In this document: positions 29,285-38,306 of the stretch, in pieces
How positions within the stretch are numbered: position 1 is the stretch's first letter
Layout of the letters: every line of letters begins with the position of its first letter
Origin: an uncultured Muribaculaceae bacterium
GTDB taxonomy: Bacteria > Bacteroidota > Bacteroidia > Bacteroidales > Muribaculaceae
NCBI GenBank assembly: GCA_947629175.1
Contig: CANRCT010000007.1
Span: forward strand, 22,136 to 86,135
DNA length: 64,000 nucleotides
Reading direction: 5' to 3'
Notes under the pieces: generated by a model
Database searches by the model: none
Seen by the model: the letters and a program-made list of their open reading frames with translations, nothing else
What the model was told of the DNA's origin: nothing
Translations under genes and position numbers: made by a program

Positions 29285-29292
29285 CAAAGATA
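29285..29292 (-). promoter_or_regulatory. -7 box for the mce-mmd operon
   Basis: TATCTTTG on the minus strand, 106 nt before the mce ATG. No good -33 match is seen. Confidence 0.4.
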
Positions 29293-29358
29293 GCAAAAAT
29301 CGGCGATTTATCCTCCCCACGCCCCAAAAGAAATTGCATTGTTTCCCTCACCCCCGCA

Positions 29359-29386
29359 GGTAGTGACGTGATACATCACGTCCGCC
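29359..29386 (+). repeat. REP-like palindrome, copy 4
   Basis: GTAGTGACGTGATACATCAC then GTCCGC. Compared with copies 1 and 3, one C-to-T change in the left arm is matched by a G-to-A change in the right arm, so the hairpin is kept. Confidence 0.8.
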
Positions 29387-29447
29387 TCGCATACCATTGG
29401 TATATCGGTTGTTATCTTGCGCGGCTATTGCTCTATGCCACAAAATA

Positions 29448-29487
29448 AAACGCTGTGACAAAACACCATTATCTTGTCACAGCGTTT
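29448..29487 (-). terminator. trpS terminator
   Basis: Perfect 14-bp stem AAACGCTGTGACAA / TTGTCACAGCGTTT; on the minus strand TATTTTG follows. Confidence 0.8.
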
Positions 29488-29529
29488 GCTATGAGGATTT
29501 TTTCCGGGGAAAGAGTAAATCCTTTGGTA

Positions 29530-30597
29530 TCAGTAGAAGCGGCGGATGCCCATCACCTGGCGCACTTCGGCGAGGGTGCGCGATGCGCGCTCGCGGGCTA
29601 TCTCGGCTCCGCGGCGGAGTACGCGTCCGATCGTGGCGTCATCGCCCTGCAGGTCGAGGATCCGCTCGCGGATGGGGAGGGTGATGGCGAGGATGTCGTC
29701 GGCAAGCTGCTTCTTTAGATCGCCGTAGCGTATGGAGCAGTCGGCATAGGCGTCGCGGAAATGCTTTACCACTTCAGGCTTCGATGTGAGTTCAAGCAGA
29801 GTGAAGAGATTCTCCACCGGCTGGCTGACCGGCTGGTTGGGCGTTTTCGGCCCCTCGTCGGTGACCGCGCGCATCACCTTCTTGCGCAGCGTCTTCTCGT
29901 CGTCGATGAGATAGATGCAGTTGCCCTCGCTCTTGCCCATCTTGCCGGAGCCGTCGAGCCCGGGCACTTTCACCGGCTTGCCGCCGAAGTCGAAGTTGGT
30001 GGGCTCGGGGAAGAGATCAACGCCGTAGAAGGAGTTGAAGCGGCGCGCGAAGCGGCGGGTGAGCTCCAGGTGCTGCTCCTGATCCTTGCCTACGGGCACT
30101 TTGTGGGCTTTCTGTATGAGGATGTCGACGGCCATTAGCGTCGGGTAGGTGAGCAGGCCGGCGTTGACGCGCTTGTTGGAGTCGTTGCCTATGATCTGGC
30201 GCTCGATATTGTCATCGTCGGTCTCGTCGACCTTTATGCCGAGCTGTTTGCGGGCCTTGTCCTTGAAGGAGGCTGTACGCATGAGCTCTCCTATGCCCAC
30301 ATGCATGTTGAGCAGCAGATACATCTCGGAGATCTCGGGGACGTCGCTCTGCACAAACAGCGTGGATTCTTCGGGATCGAGTCCGGCAGCGAGATATTCA
30401 GCCACGATGGAGCGCACGTTGCGGTGGAGCTGCTCGGGGTCGGGGTTGGTAGTGAGCGCGTGGAGGTCGGCCACGAAGTAGAGGCAGTCGTAGTCGCGCT
30501 GCATCCTGACGAATTTGCTGAGTGCGCCGAAGTAGTTGCCCAGGTGAAGATTTCCTGTGGCGCGGATGCCGCTCAGCACTGTTTCTTTTCCATTCAT
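29530..30597 (-). CDS. trpS: tryptophanyl-tRNA synthetase
   Basis: 355 aa, a class I synthetase that charges tRNA-Trp. The HIGH-like motif is in GIRATGNLHLGNYFGAL, YPTLMAVDIL and VPVGKDQEQHLELTR are in the tryptophan/ATP region, and the KMSKS-like motif is SGKMGKSEGN. The ATG at 30597 gives MNGKETVLSGIRATGNLH, which matches the normal start. It is a single-gene transcription unit with its own promoter and terminator, downstream of tonB. Confidence 0.96.
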   Translation of the reverse strand: MNGKETVLSGIRATGNLHLGNYFGALSKFVRMQRDYDCLYFVADLHALTTNPDPEQLHRNVRSIVAEYLAAGLDPEESTLFVQSDVPEISEMYLLLNMHVGIGELMRTASFKDKARKQLGIKVDETDDDNIERQIIGNDSNKRVNAGLLTYPTLMAVDILIQKAHKVPVGKDQEQHLELTRRFARRFNSFYGVDLFPEPTNFDFGGKPVKVPGLDGSGKMGKSEGNCIYLIDDEKTLRKKVMRAVTDEGPKTPNQPVSQPVENLFTLLELTSKPEVVKHFRDAYADCSIRYGDLKKQLADDILAITLPIRERILDLQGDDATIGRVLRRGAEIARERASRTLAEVRQVMGIRRFY

Positions 30598-30634
30598 ATT
30601 CTTTGCGGGATAGTTTCCGTAGGTTTTTATAGCG

Positions 30635-30665
30635 CAAAATTACTTATTTTCCACTGGATTTCAAA
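30635..30665 (-). promoter_or_regulatory. trpS promoter
   Basis: -33 TTTG (30662-30665), 19-bp spacer, -7 TAATTTTG (30635-30642), giving a 5' leader of about 30 nt. Confidence 0.75.
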
Positions 30666-30680
30666 ACGCCGAAAAATGAG

Positions 30681-30723
30681 CGGTGGCGACCAATGCCAGC
30701 TTTCGCTGACCTGGCCGCCACCG
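30681..30723 (-). terminator. terminator of the exbB-exbD-exbD-tonB operon
   Basis: Imperfect hairpin with an 8-bp perfect base CGGTGGCG / CGCCACCG, followed on the minus strand by CTCATTTTTCGG. Confidence 0.65.
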
Positions 30724-30759
30724 GCGGATAGTTTCAGTTTAAGTAGGTGTCGTGCCTGA

Positions 30760-31608
30760 TTACTGGTTGGCAAGCTTGAATCTGACAGGAACGGTGTACC
30801 ACACGTTCACGTTGTGTCCGTTCATCTTACCGGGAATCCAGTTAGGCATCTTGCTTACCACTCTCACGGCCTCCTTGTCGAGCTCGGGATCTTTGGAGCG
30901 CATCACGTGTACCTTGTCGACCTTGCCGTCCTTGCGGACAACGAAGCGAACATGCACAGTGCCCTCAATGCCCTGCTCCGAAGCGATGGGAGGATAGTTA
31001 AGGTTCTTGCTGAGCCATTCCTTGAGGGCCTTGGGGCCGCCGGGGAACTGAGGATCCTGCTCCACGGCGTCAAACACATGCTCCTCTTTAGGTTCGGTCT
31101 TCTCCTCTACTACTACAACTTCCTTGTGCTCCTGGGCGTTGATGATGTCGTCGACACCACGATCCTCGTTGACGGCGCCGATAGCACGGTCATCGTCCTT
31201 GAGTTCGTCCTGCGACTTGATCTCCTCCTTCACCTCGTCGTCCTGCACGATAAGGATCTCGGCGGCCTTGGTGGTGTTGAGGAGCTCTTCCTTGATCACC
31301 TCAGGTTTCTGTTCTTCGATACGCTGGGGCTCCTCTTCCTCGGGCTCCTCCTCTACCTCCTCGGTGATCATCTCTGCCATGGCCTGCTCGATAGCGTCTT
31401 CAGGACGGGCCTCGGCCGACTTGATTACCGTATTGACAAGGAATGCGAGTGCGAAGAGTATAGCGATCACTATGACGATCACGATCATAGCGCGGTTGTG
31501 ACGGCTTACAGATCCCTTGCGGAGCTGATAAGCGCCGAAATCTTTGTTTTTGCCTTCAAAGATTATGTCGCGCCATTCTTTTGATGAAAGATCTACATCT
31601 TTTGCCAT
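30760..31608 (-). CDS. tonB: energy transducer TonB
   Basis: 282 aa. A short cytoplasmic part (EWRDIIFEGKNKDFGAYQLR) precedes one membrane helix (residues of about 41-63), then a long Glu/Pro/Lys-rich periplasmic spacer and a C-terminal TonB domain (FPGGPKALKEWLSKNLNYP, VHVRFVVRKDGKVDKVHV). TonB passes energy from ExbB/ExbD to outer-membrane receptors such as SusC. It is the last gene of the operon exbB-exbD-exbD-tonB. The FGAYQLR N-terminus is characteristic of Bacteroidetes TonB. Confidence 0.93.
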   Translation of the reverse strand: MAKDVDLSSKEWRDIIFEGKNKDFGAYQLRKGSVSRHNRAMIVIVIVIAILFALAFLVNTVIKSAEARPEDAIEQAMAEMITEEVEEEPEEEEPQRIEEQKPEVIKEELLNTTKAAEILIVQDDEVKEEIKSQDELKDDDRAIGAVNEDRGVDDIINAQEHKEVVVVEEKTEPKEEHVFDAVEQDPQFPGGPKALKEWLSKNLNYPPIASEQGIEGTVHVRFVVRKDGKVDKVHVMRSKDPELDKEAVRVVSKMPNWIPGKMNGHNVNVWYTVPVRFKLANQ

Positions 31609-31644
31609 GTCTTTTCAGCTTTAGGGGTTAATATAAATCGTTCA

Positions 31645-32391
31645 TCAGTTATTGCCATGTTTACGCACGTAAGCTTCGATCATCAACGAGTCGTTGTGGT
31701 TGATGTTGTCGATCTGGTAGCGCGAAATCTGGTTGATCTGCATTTCGTCGAGCGCGCTGATCAGGCTCTCCCACGAAGCCTCGGGTGTGGCCTTGATCAC
31801 TACTACCGGGCGGGTTAGAGTGGAGTCGTTGCGGATCTCCTTGGCCTTTGCCTGATAGATGGAGTCGTTCTTATCCTTGTTGGGCGAGAACTCCTTGTTG
31901 CGCCATTTCACCTTGAGGTCGTCGATTTTGGCGAGTACCTGCTTGTTGCGGTCGTGGAGAATCTTGCGTATGCCTCTCTGGGTGGAGCCTTCGTTGCCGA
32001 GGAACACTTCTCTTTCGAGGTTGGAGTCCTCAAGCACGCCGTCGTTGTTGTCGTCGACGAGCATGGGCTGTCCGGTGAAGTAATACACAATGTTCTTGGA
32101 GCGTCCGTCATCGTCTTTCTTGATGTCGCCGTTTTCCTTGCGGTCAGTCGAGACGATGAGGGTTATAGCCTCTGATTCTTTAGCTTTGTTCATCTGCTCC
32201 TGCTCTACCTTCTCGTTGGTCGGGAGGGTGATCTGGAGGGTCTGCGACTTGATCATCGTGGTGCAGAGCATGAAGAACGTAATCAGAAGCATGTTCATGT
32301 CGACCATCGGGGTGAAGTCGACGTGGATCTGCATCTTCTTCTGGGCGCCTTTTTTCTTTTTGCCCTTGTCTGATTGTTCGATCTGTGCCAT
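31645..32391 (-). CDS. exbD: ExbD-family biopolymer transport protein (second copy)
   Basis: 248 aa. A basic N-terminus (QSDKGKKKKGAQKKMQIHV) and DFTPMVDMNMLLITFFMLCT carry the single membrane helix with the conserved Asp that takes part in proton flow. The periplasmic part is larger than in E. coli ExbD (about 140 aa) and contains a charged insert (DDDGRSKNIVYYF). It sits 36 bp upstream of tonB and 6 bp after the first exbD. Two different ExbD proteins per operon are usual in Bacteroidetes. Confidence 0.9.
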   Translation of the reverse strand: MAQIEQSDKGKKKKGAQKKMQIHVDFTPMVDMNMLLITFFMLCTTMIKSQTLQITLPTNEKVEQEQMNKAKESEAITLIVSTDRKENGDIKKDDDGRSKNIVYYFTGQPMLVDDNNDGVLEDSNLEREVFLGNEGSTQRGIRKILHDRNKQVLAKIDDLKVKWRNKEFSPNKDKNDSIYQAKAKEIRNDSTLTRPVVVIKATPEASWESLISALDEMQINQISRYQIDNINHNDSLMIEAYVRKHGNN

Positions 32392-32397
32392 AATGAA

Positions 32398-33117
32398 TTA
32401 GTCTTGCTCAGTTTTTAACGCAGTCATCAAGCTGAAGCGGTTCATTTTCAGAGTCTGGAGGTTGTCGAGCACGTGGTGAACGGTCGAGTAGGGCGTGGTC
32501 TGGTCGGCTTTGACGGCAATGCCTTCGCCTTTTTTCATGGCGCTCTGCAGATTGTCGTTGCCTGACGAATAGATGGCACGCATCCAGATCTGGAACTCGT
32601 TGGGCTTGGTAAGGTCCTTGTTGTCATCGATGGGTATGCCCACGTCGGCGCGGCTCATATCGGAGATGACTTTGTCTTGGTCGGTCTGTGACATTCTCAG
32701 GAACGTCGGCAGGGCCTGGAACGGTACTCCAAACATGTTGATTTTGGAGAATGCGTTGGCGTCCGCCTCGGTCAGTTCCACTTTCTTGTTGGGATGGAGC
32801 TTGTTGTACTCGCTGACAGCTTTTGTCAGGATCTCCTTGCGGATGGGCTCCGAACCCCATTCGCCGTCGGCCACGTTGGGGTCGGCCTCACCGGCGATTG
32901 AGATGAACACTTTGCCTTCGGGTGAGATGAGCACCTGCGCCAGGTTGGCGGTGGGCACCTTCATCTCAGATACCGACGACGGCGTGATTACCGTGACGGG
33001 CTCTTTCTGAAGGAAAGTAGAGGTCAACATGAAGAAAGTAAGCAAAAGAACAGTCACGTCACTCATCGCCGTCATGTCGATGAGGGTACTCTTTCTTTTA
33101 ATTTTTACTTTTCCCAT
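32398..33117 (-). CDS. exbD: ExbD-family biopolymer transport protein (first copy)
   Basis: 239 aa. The N-terminus KIKRKSTLIDMTAMSDVTVL then LLTFFMLTSTF carries the membrane helix; the functional Asp lies in the MTAMSDV segment. The periplasmic part ends with TPYSTVHHVLDNLQTLKMNR, a normal ExbD closing strand and helix. It follows exbB by 46 bp. The two ExbD proteins share the fold but little sequence, so they are probably not interchangeable (inference). Confidence 0.9.
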   Translation of the reverse strand: MGKVKIKRKSTLIDMTAMSDVTVLLLTFFMLTSTFLQKEPVTVITPSSVSEMKVPTANLAQVLISPEGKVFISIAGEADPNVADGEWGSEPIRKEILTKAVSEYNKLHPNKKVELTEADANAFSKINMFGVPFQALPTFLRMSQTDQDKVISDMSRADVGIPIDDNKDLTKPNEFQIWMRAIYSSGNDNLQSAMKKGEGIAVKADQTTPYSTVHHVLDNLQTLKMNRFSLMTALKTEQD

Positions 33118-33163
33118 ATTACGATTTTAAGGTATAGTAGTTGGATTAAAATGTAACAGGGGA

Positions 33164-33994
33164 TCAGTGAGTGGCTGCAAATGTCTGCACGATAGAGAAA
33201 CCGATCTCGTCGATAGCGTAGGTCAGGTTGTCGATCTTGTTGGTGTAGAAGTTGTAGGAGATAACGGCGAATGCACCGGTTGCGATACCGAATGCGGTGT
33301 TGATAAGAGCCTCCGAGATACCGGTCGAGAGTTCGGTCGAGTCAGGAGCGCCCGACTGTGCGAGGGCCTGGAACGACTTGATCATACCGATCACAGTACC
33401 GAGCAGTCCGACAAGTGTGCCGAGAGTGGTCATTGTGGCCACGATGGGGAGGTTCTGCTGAAGAGCCGGCATTTCGAGAGCGGTGGCCTCTTCTACTTCC
33501 TTCTGGAGAGTGGCGATCTTCTGCTCTTTGGAGAGGACGGTGTTCTTGTCCATTTCCTCATAGCGAACGAGAGCGGCCGAAACGACAGCGGCTACCGAAC
33601 CCTTCTGCTTCGAGCAGAGAGCCTGTGCGCCGGCGATGTCGTTCTTGGCGAGGCAAGCCTTCACGCCAGCGACAAACTTGGTGATGTTGCCTTTGCCTTT
33701 GGCGCTCGAAAGGGCGATCCAGCGCTCTACGGAGAGGACGATAACGGTGAGGAAGAGTGTCTGAAGCACCGGCACGATCACGCCGCCCATGTAGATGGTG
33801 CCCCAGATGTCGTGGGGGTGACCGTCTTCAAAGTGCGATTCGTGGCCGAACCAGAAGATGAAGAGACACACTGCAACGATGAAGCAGGCGATGATCACCA
33901 AGAACGCATTCTTGATACCACCAACTTTGCTACCTTCTTTTTTTGCCTGAGGCTTTGCGGCCGTTGCAGGCTGGATGGGCTTTTGAGCTTCCAT
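33164..33994 (-). CDS. exbB: ExbB/TolQ/MotA-family proton channel protein
   Basis: 276 aa. A Lys/Ala-rich N-terminus precedes a first membrane helix (AFLVIIACFIVAVCLFIFWF), a second (GGVIVPVLQTLFLTVIVLSV) and the long C-terminal helices (PIVATMTTLGTLVGLLGTV, INTAFGIATGAFAVISYNF). The TLGTLVGLLGTVIGM motif is diagnostic. It forms the stator channel with ExbD and drives TonB. It is the first gene of the operon, behind a consensus promoter and a leader of about 185 nt. Confidence 0.93.
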   Translation of the reverse strand: MEAQKPIQPATAAKPQAKKEGSKVGGIKNAFLVIIACFIVAVCLFIFWFGHESHFEDGHPHDIWGTIYMGGVIVPVLQTLFLTVIVLSVERWIALSSAKGKGNITKFVAGVKACLAKNDIAGAQALCSKQKGSVAAVVSAALVRYEEMDKNTVLSKEQKIATLQKEVEEATALEMPALQQNLPIVATMTTLGTLVGLLGTVIGMIKSFQALAQSGAPDSTELSTGISEALINTAFGIATGAFAVISYNFYTNKIDNLTYAIDEIGFSIVQTFAATH

Positions 33995-34184
33995 AATTGA
34001 TAATTACTAATTTGATTTTGTTAAGGTTATAGATTGTTTTGAAGTGTCGTTGTGACGGTTGGCTTCTTGTGCTCTATCCTTGGGGATTGGGAGGCATTGC
34101 CCTCTGGCCTGTCTGCTGCACCGTTTCCCGTGGTAATAGATTGGTAAGATGCCGATGGCGTTGCGCTCGGGCGTTACGCTTTTG

Positions 34185-34216
34185 CAAAAGTATTATTAGT
34201 TTTTCATTCACGCAAA
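34185..34216 (-). promoter_or_regulatory. exbB operon promoter
   Basis: -33 TTTG (34213-34216), exactly 20 bp, -7 TACTTTTG (34185-34192). Confidence 0.75.
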
Positions 34217-34319
34217 AAAAAAATGATTTATTTTCGATTTCGGCGTGAGGTCAGTTGTAAAATGAATGAAATAAAGATACTTTTGGCAATAATTCATTAA
34301 TGTTTCAAAAAATTTTAGG

Positions 34320-34327
34320 TAACTTTG
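34320..34327 (+). promoter_or_regulatory. -7 box of the nqr operon
   Basis: TAACTTTG, 41 nt before the nqrA ATG at 34369. The upstream DNA is AT-rich; the -33 box is not clear. Confidence 0.5.
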
Positions 34328-34368
34328 CGGCAAAACCAAATGCTCCGCACGGGAGATAATGTGAAACA

Positions 34369-35706
34369 ATGATAAACACAGTGAAACTCAAACGAGGCCT
34401 TGACCTGAGGATGGAAGGCGCTGTGGAGGCCGGCGCGCCGGTACAGGCGGTCAGCCCGGACACAGTGGCTGTATGCCCCGACGATTTCCATGGCTTTCTT
34501 CCCAAACTTCAGGTGAAAGAGGACGACGCAGTGGCGCAGGGACAGCCTCTGATGCACGACAAAAACTGCCCGGACATAAAGCTCTGTTCGCCGGTAGCGG
34601 GGACTGTGGCCGCCGTGGTGCGCGGGGAGCGCCGCAAGATACTGCGTGTGGTGGTGAAAGCAGCCGCTGCCGCCGCTCCAGAGCCTATAGTCCGCCCCGA
34701 CACGCCCGAAAGGATACGTCAGGCGATGCAGCTCACGGGATTATGGGCGGAGATGCGCCAGCGTCCGTATGACATCGTGCCGGATCCGGGAAAAACACCG
34801 CGCGACATCTTTGTCACGGCATTCGATTCGGCTCCGCTCGCCCTTCCCATGGAAAACCATCCGGCAGTCAGCCAGAAGCGTCTTGATGCAGCAGTCGAGG
34901 CGATGGCCCGGCTTACTTCAGGACATATATACATATGTACCCGGCCCGGGTTTCCCCTCAAGGTGACCTCGCCGGCACTGCATTATGTGATCGAAGGCCC
35001 TCATCCCTCCGGAAACGCCGGCATACAGGCCGCCAATATAGCTCCGGTCAACAAGGGTGAGACCATATGGACTCTCTCGATCGTCACTCTGTGCCGTCTG
35101 GGACAGCTCATGACCGAGGGGGTGCGCGGCTTCGAGACGCTCGTGGGCCTCTGCGGATCGGAAGTGAAGCAGCCCCACGCGATCACGACTGTCGACGGCG
35201 CCGACATAGCGCAGCTTATCGACGGACAGATCAAGGATGACGGACGCCATCACCGCATCATATCGGGCAACGTGCTGACGGGAGTGAAAGTCGATGCCGA
35301 CGGATATCTCCGCTTCCCCTACAGGCAGCTCACCGTCATCCCTGAAGGCGACGATGTCGACGAATTCATGGGCTGGGCCTCGCTGAGCCCTTCGAAAATG
35401 AGTGTCAGCCGCTCCTTCCCGTTCAGCGGTCTGAAGAAACGTTTCAGCCCCGACGCCCGCCTGCTCGGCGGCCACCGGGCCATGATAATGTCGGAGACTG
35501 CTGACAAGGTCATGCCGATGGATATCCTTCCTGAATATCTGCTCAAGGCCATTATCTCGAAGGATATAGACCGCATGGAGGCTCTCGGCATCTATGAGGT
35601 GGCGCCGGAGGATTTCGCTCTGGCCGAATATGTCGATCCGTCGAAGACAGAGACTCAGAAGATAGTGCGCGAGGGTCTCGATTATCTCAGAAAAGAAATT
35701 GAATAA
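34369..35706 (+). CDS. nqrA: Na+-translocating NADH:quinone reductase subunit A
   Basis: 445 aa, the normal NqrA length. It is the peripheral cytoplasmic subunit of the Na+ pump that oxidises NADH and reduces quinone. Typical parts are the N-terminal TVKLKRGLDLRMEGA, the barrel-sandwich-like segment VKEDDAVAQGQPLMHDKNCP, KLCSPVAGTVAAVVRGERR, and the C-terminal SKDIDRMEALGIYEVAPED. The ATG at 34369 opens the operon nqrABCDEF. Confidence 0.95.
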   Translation: MINTVKLKRGLDLRMEGAVEAGAPVQAVSPDTVAVCPDDFHGFLPKLQVKEDDAVAQGQPLMHDKNCPDIKLCSPVAGTVAAVVRGERRKILRVVVKAAAAAAPEPIVRPDTPERIRQAMQLTGLWAEMRQRPYDIVPDPGKTPRDIFVTAFDSAPLALPMENHPAVSQKRLDAAVEAMARLTSGHIYICTRPGFPLKVTSPALHYVIEGPHPSGNAGIQAANIAPVNKGETIWTLSIVTLCRLGQLMTEGVRGFETLVGLCGSEVKQPHAITTVDGADIAQLIDGQIKDDGRHHRIISGNVLTGVKVDADGYLRFPYRQLTVIPEGDDVDEFMGWASLSPSKMSVSRSFPFSGLKKRFSPDARLLGGHRAMIMSETADKVMPMDILPEYLLKAIISKDIDRMEALGIYEVAPEDFALAEYVDPSKTETQKIVREGLDYLRKEIE

Positions 35707-35714
35707 GAGGCATT

Positions 35715-36926
35715 ATGTCACTGATTAAAAAATATCTCGACCGCGCCCGGCCGCATTTCCAGCCCGGAGGACGGTTTCAGGCGCTGCAAAGCGTGTTTGA
35801 CGGTGTGGAGACATTCCTCTACACGCCCCGCGACACTTCGCGCAGCGGAGTGCATGTCCACGACGCTCTCGACTCCAAGAGAGTGATGATAATCGTTGTG
35901 ATGGCTCTGTTGCCCTGTCTGCTCTTCGGCATGTACAACTGCGGCTACCAGAACTATCTCGGCTCGGGACACGCCGAATTCCCGTTCTGGGAGCTTATGG
36001 CCTACGGCTTCCTGGCCATACTGCCGAAGATAGTGGTCACCTATGTGGTGGGTCTGGGCATAGAGTTCGTCGTGGCGCAGTGGCGCCATGAGGAGATCCA
36101 GGAGGGTTTCCTCGTCACGGGCATACTCATCCCGCTGATCTGCCCAATAGAGACGCCGCTGTGGATGATGGCAGTGGCGACCGCCTTCTCCGTGATATTC
36201 GTCAAGGAGGTGTTCGGCGGCACGGGCTACAATATATTCAACGTGGCCCTCGTCACCCGTGCATTCCTCTTCTTCTCCTATCCGGCCAGCATGAGCGGCG
36301 ACCGGGCGTTCATCTCCTCGCAGCCGATCTGCGGCCTCGGAGGCACGGTCAACTTCGCCGACGGCATTTCCGGCGCCACTCCTCTCGGTCAGGTAGCCAC
36401 CCATGCCGGAGGCCCGCTGGAGATACACAATATCGTGGGCGATCCGGTCAGCAACTGGGATGCGTTCCTCGGGCTGATCCCCGGATCGTTCGGCGAGACG
36501 TCGACTCTCTGCATATTCATCGGAGCGGCGCTGCTGCTCCTCACCGGCATCGCCAGCTGGAAAGTGATGCTGAGCGTGTTTGCCGGCGGACTGCTGATGG
36601 GACTCACTGTCCACGTGTTCCAGAATTCCGACTATCCGGCCTCGATGCTGACCCCCTGGCAGCAGATAATCTACGGCGGTTTCGCTTTCGCGGCCGTATT
36701 CATGGCCACTGATCCGGTGACAGCCGCACGCACAGGTGTCGGCAAGTATATCTACGGTCTGCTCGTGGGTGTCATAGCCGTCATCATCCGCACCTACAAC
36801 AACGGATATCCCGAGGGCGCCATGCTCGCCGTGCTGCTCATGAACGCCCTCGCTCCGCTCATCGACTGGTGCGTGGTACAGGCCAATATCAACCGTCGTC
36901 TCAACCGTGTAAAAGCCAAGTCATGA
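35715..36926 (+). CDS. nqrB: Na+-translocating NADH:quinone reductase subunit B
   Basis: 403 aa, an integral membrane subunit with about ten helices that binds riboflavin and a covalent FMN. The FMN-threonine motif is visible in DGISGATPLGQ. Other conserved parts are SGVHVHDALDSKRVMI, GMYNCGYQ and ATDPVTAARTGVGKYIYG. It is 8 bp after nqrA, and its stop overlaps the nqrC ATG (ATGA). Confidence 0.96.
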   Translation: MSLIKKYLDRARPHFQPGGRFQALQSVFDGVETFLYTPRDTSRSGVHVHDALDSKRVMIIVVMALLPCLLFGMYNCGYQNYLGSGHAEFPFWELMAYGFLAILPKIVVTYVVGLGIEFVVAQWRHEEIQEGFLVTGILIPLICPIETPLWMMAVATAFSVIFVKEVFGGTGYNIFNVALVTRAFLFFSYPASMSGDRAFISSQPICGLGGTVNFADGISGATPLGQVATHAGGPLEIHNIVGDPVSNWDAFLGLIPGSFGETSTLCIFIGAALLLLTGIASWKVMLSVFAGGLLMGLTVHVFQNSDYPASMLTPWQQIIYGGFAFAAVFMATDPVTAARTGVGKYIYGLLVGVIAVIIRTYNNGYPEGAMLAVLLMNALAPLIDWCVVQANINRRLNRVKAKS

Positions 36927-37639
36927 CCATCAATAAGCAAAGCAATCTGTATACGATAATTTATATCGCTGTACTCGCCGTAGTGGTGGGAGCGGCTCTC
37001 GCCACGACAGCTCTGTCGCTCCACGACCGCCAGCAGCAGAACGCCGACCGCGACAAAATGCGTCAGATTCTCGCGGCGGCCCGTATAACTACCGTCTCCG
37101 ACAGCATTATCGCCACGTATGACCGCGACATAGTGGAAACCTACATAGTCGATGCCGAAGGGAACCGCGTTGAGGGCGATGCGTTTGCTGTCGATGTCGA
37201 CGCGCAGACCAAGCTTCCGGCCCTACGCCGACAGCTTCCGGTGTTCGTCTGCCGGGCGTCGGACGGAGAGCTGAAATACATTCTGCCGGTATATGGCTCC
37301 GGACTGTGGGGGCCGATATGGGGATACGTGGCATTCGATGCCGACGGCTCCACTATCTACGGCGCCTACTTCGCCCACAAAGGTGAGACTCCCGGACTCG
37401 GAGCCGAGATCGAGAAGCCCGCGTTCAGCAACGAGTTCATAGGCAAGACGGTGTTCAAACAGGGCGTCTTCATGCCTGTCGCTGTAGTGAAGGCGGGGCA
37501 GAAGCCTTCGGGCGATGAAGATTACGTCGACGGCATTTCCGGTGGCACCATCACTTCAAAAGGAGTGAGCGCGATGCTCTCCGACTGCCTGACACCTTAT
37601 GCAGCATTTTTGAAGAACCTCAGTCAGAAATCCAATTAA
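36923..37639 (+). CDS. nqrC: Na+-translocating NADH:quinone reductase subunit C
   Basis: 238 aa from the ATG at 36923, which overlaps the nqrB TGA by 4 bp; the longer ORF from 36869 runs inside nqrB and is rejected. One N-terminal helix (YTIIYIAVLAVVVGAAL) anchors a periplasmic domain with a covalently bound FMN at the Thr of DGISGGTITSKG. LYGSGLWGPIWGYVAF-like and GETPGLGAEI segments are standard for NqrC/RnfG. Confidence 0.95.
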   Translation: MTINKQSNLYTIIYIAVLAVVVGAALATTALSLHDRQQQNADRDKMRQILAAARITTVSDSIIATYDRDIVETYIVDAEGNRVEGDAFAVDVDAQTKLPALRRQLPVFVCRASDGELKYILPVYGSGLWGPIWGYVAFDADGSTIYGAYFAHKGETPGLGAEIEKPAFSNEFIGKTVFKQGVFMPVAVVKAGQKPSGDEDYVDGISGGTITSKGVSAMLSDCLTPYAAFLKNLSQKSN

Positions 37640-37643
37640 AGCC

Positions 37644-38270
37644 ATGGCAGAGAAAATCGACAACAGGAGCGTCTTTTTCAACCCCTTCTCTAAAAACAAC
37701 CCGGTGGTGGTGCAGGTGCTCGGCATCTGCTCCGTGCTTGCCGTCACCGTCAAGCTTGAGCCGGCTCTCGTGATGGGCATGTCGGTAATAGCGGTGCTGG
37801 CGTTTTCAAATGTCATCATATCGCTGATCCGCAATACTATTCCCACCAATATCCGTATCATCGTGCAGCTTGTGGTAGTGGCCGGCCTCGTAGTGATCGT
37901 CGACCAGCTCCTTCAGGCATATGCCTACGATGTCAGCAAGCAGCTGTCGGTGTTTATCGGACTTATCATCACGAACTGCATTCTGATGGGGCGCCTTGAG
38001 GCGTTCGCCATGGCCAACCGTCCGTGGCCATCGCTGCTCGACGGCATAGGCAACGGCATAGGCTACGCTCTGGTACTTGTCATAGTGGGATTCTTCCGCG
38101 AGCTGCTCGGAAGCGGTACGCTGCTCGGACTTACTGTCGTGCCGCAGAGTTTCTACGACGCGGGGTATGTCAACAACGGTCTGATGATCCTCCCTCCGAT
38201 GGCCCTCATCGTGGTAGCGTGCATCATCTGGGTGCAGCGTTCGCGCAATAAAGACCTGCAGGAACACTGA
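37644..38270 (+). CDS. nqrD: Na+-translocating NADH:quinone reductase subunit D
   Basis: 208 aa with about six membrane helices. The NqrD/RnfE signatures NPVVVQVLGICSVLAVTVKL and IGLIITNCILMGRLEAFA (which contributes a Cys to the membrane iron site together with NqrE) are present. It starts 4 bp after nqrC and 36 bp before nqrE. Confidence 0.95.
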   Translation: MAEKIDNRSVFFNPFSKNNPVVVQVLGICSVLAVTVKLEPALVMGMSVIAVLAFSNVIISLIRNTIPTNIRIIVQLVVVAGLVVIVDQLLQAYAYDVSKQLSVFIGLIITNCILMGRLEAFAMANRPWPSLLDGIGNGIGYALVLVIVGFFRELLGSGTLLGLTVVPQSFYDAGYVNNGLMILPPMALIVVACIIWVQRSRNKDLQEH

Positions 38271-38306
38271 ACGCCAACACCATCGAAACACTACAATCAC
38301 TAAGGT

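Larger units (their letters stand above)
29179..29529. other. 351-bp gap between trpS and mce: promoter, REP and terminator only
   Basis: Contains the mce -7 box, REP copy 4 and the trpS terminator hairpin. No ORF in it looks real. Confidence 0.6.
33995..34368. promoter_or_regulatory. 374-bp divergent intergenic region between exbB and nqrA
   Basis: Contains the exbB promoter (minus) and the nqrA -7 box (plus). The roughly 185-nt exbB leader is long, but I see no strong hairpin or recognisable riboswitch in it. The 69-aa ORF at 34039-34248 is not credible. Confidence 0.5.

Noticed and set aside
34039..34248. 69-aa ORF in the exbB-nqrA spacer
   Set aside because: It is Cys/Trp/Arg-rich with no family signal and crosses the exbB leader and promoter.
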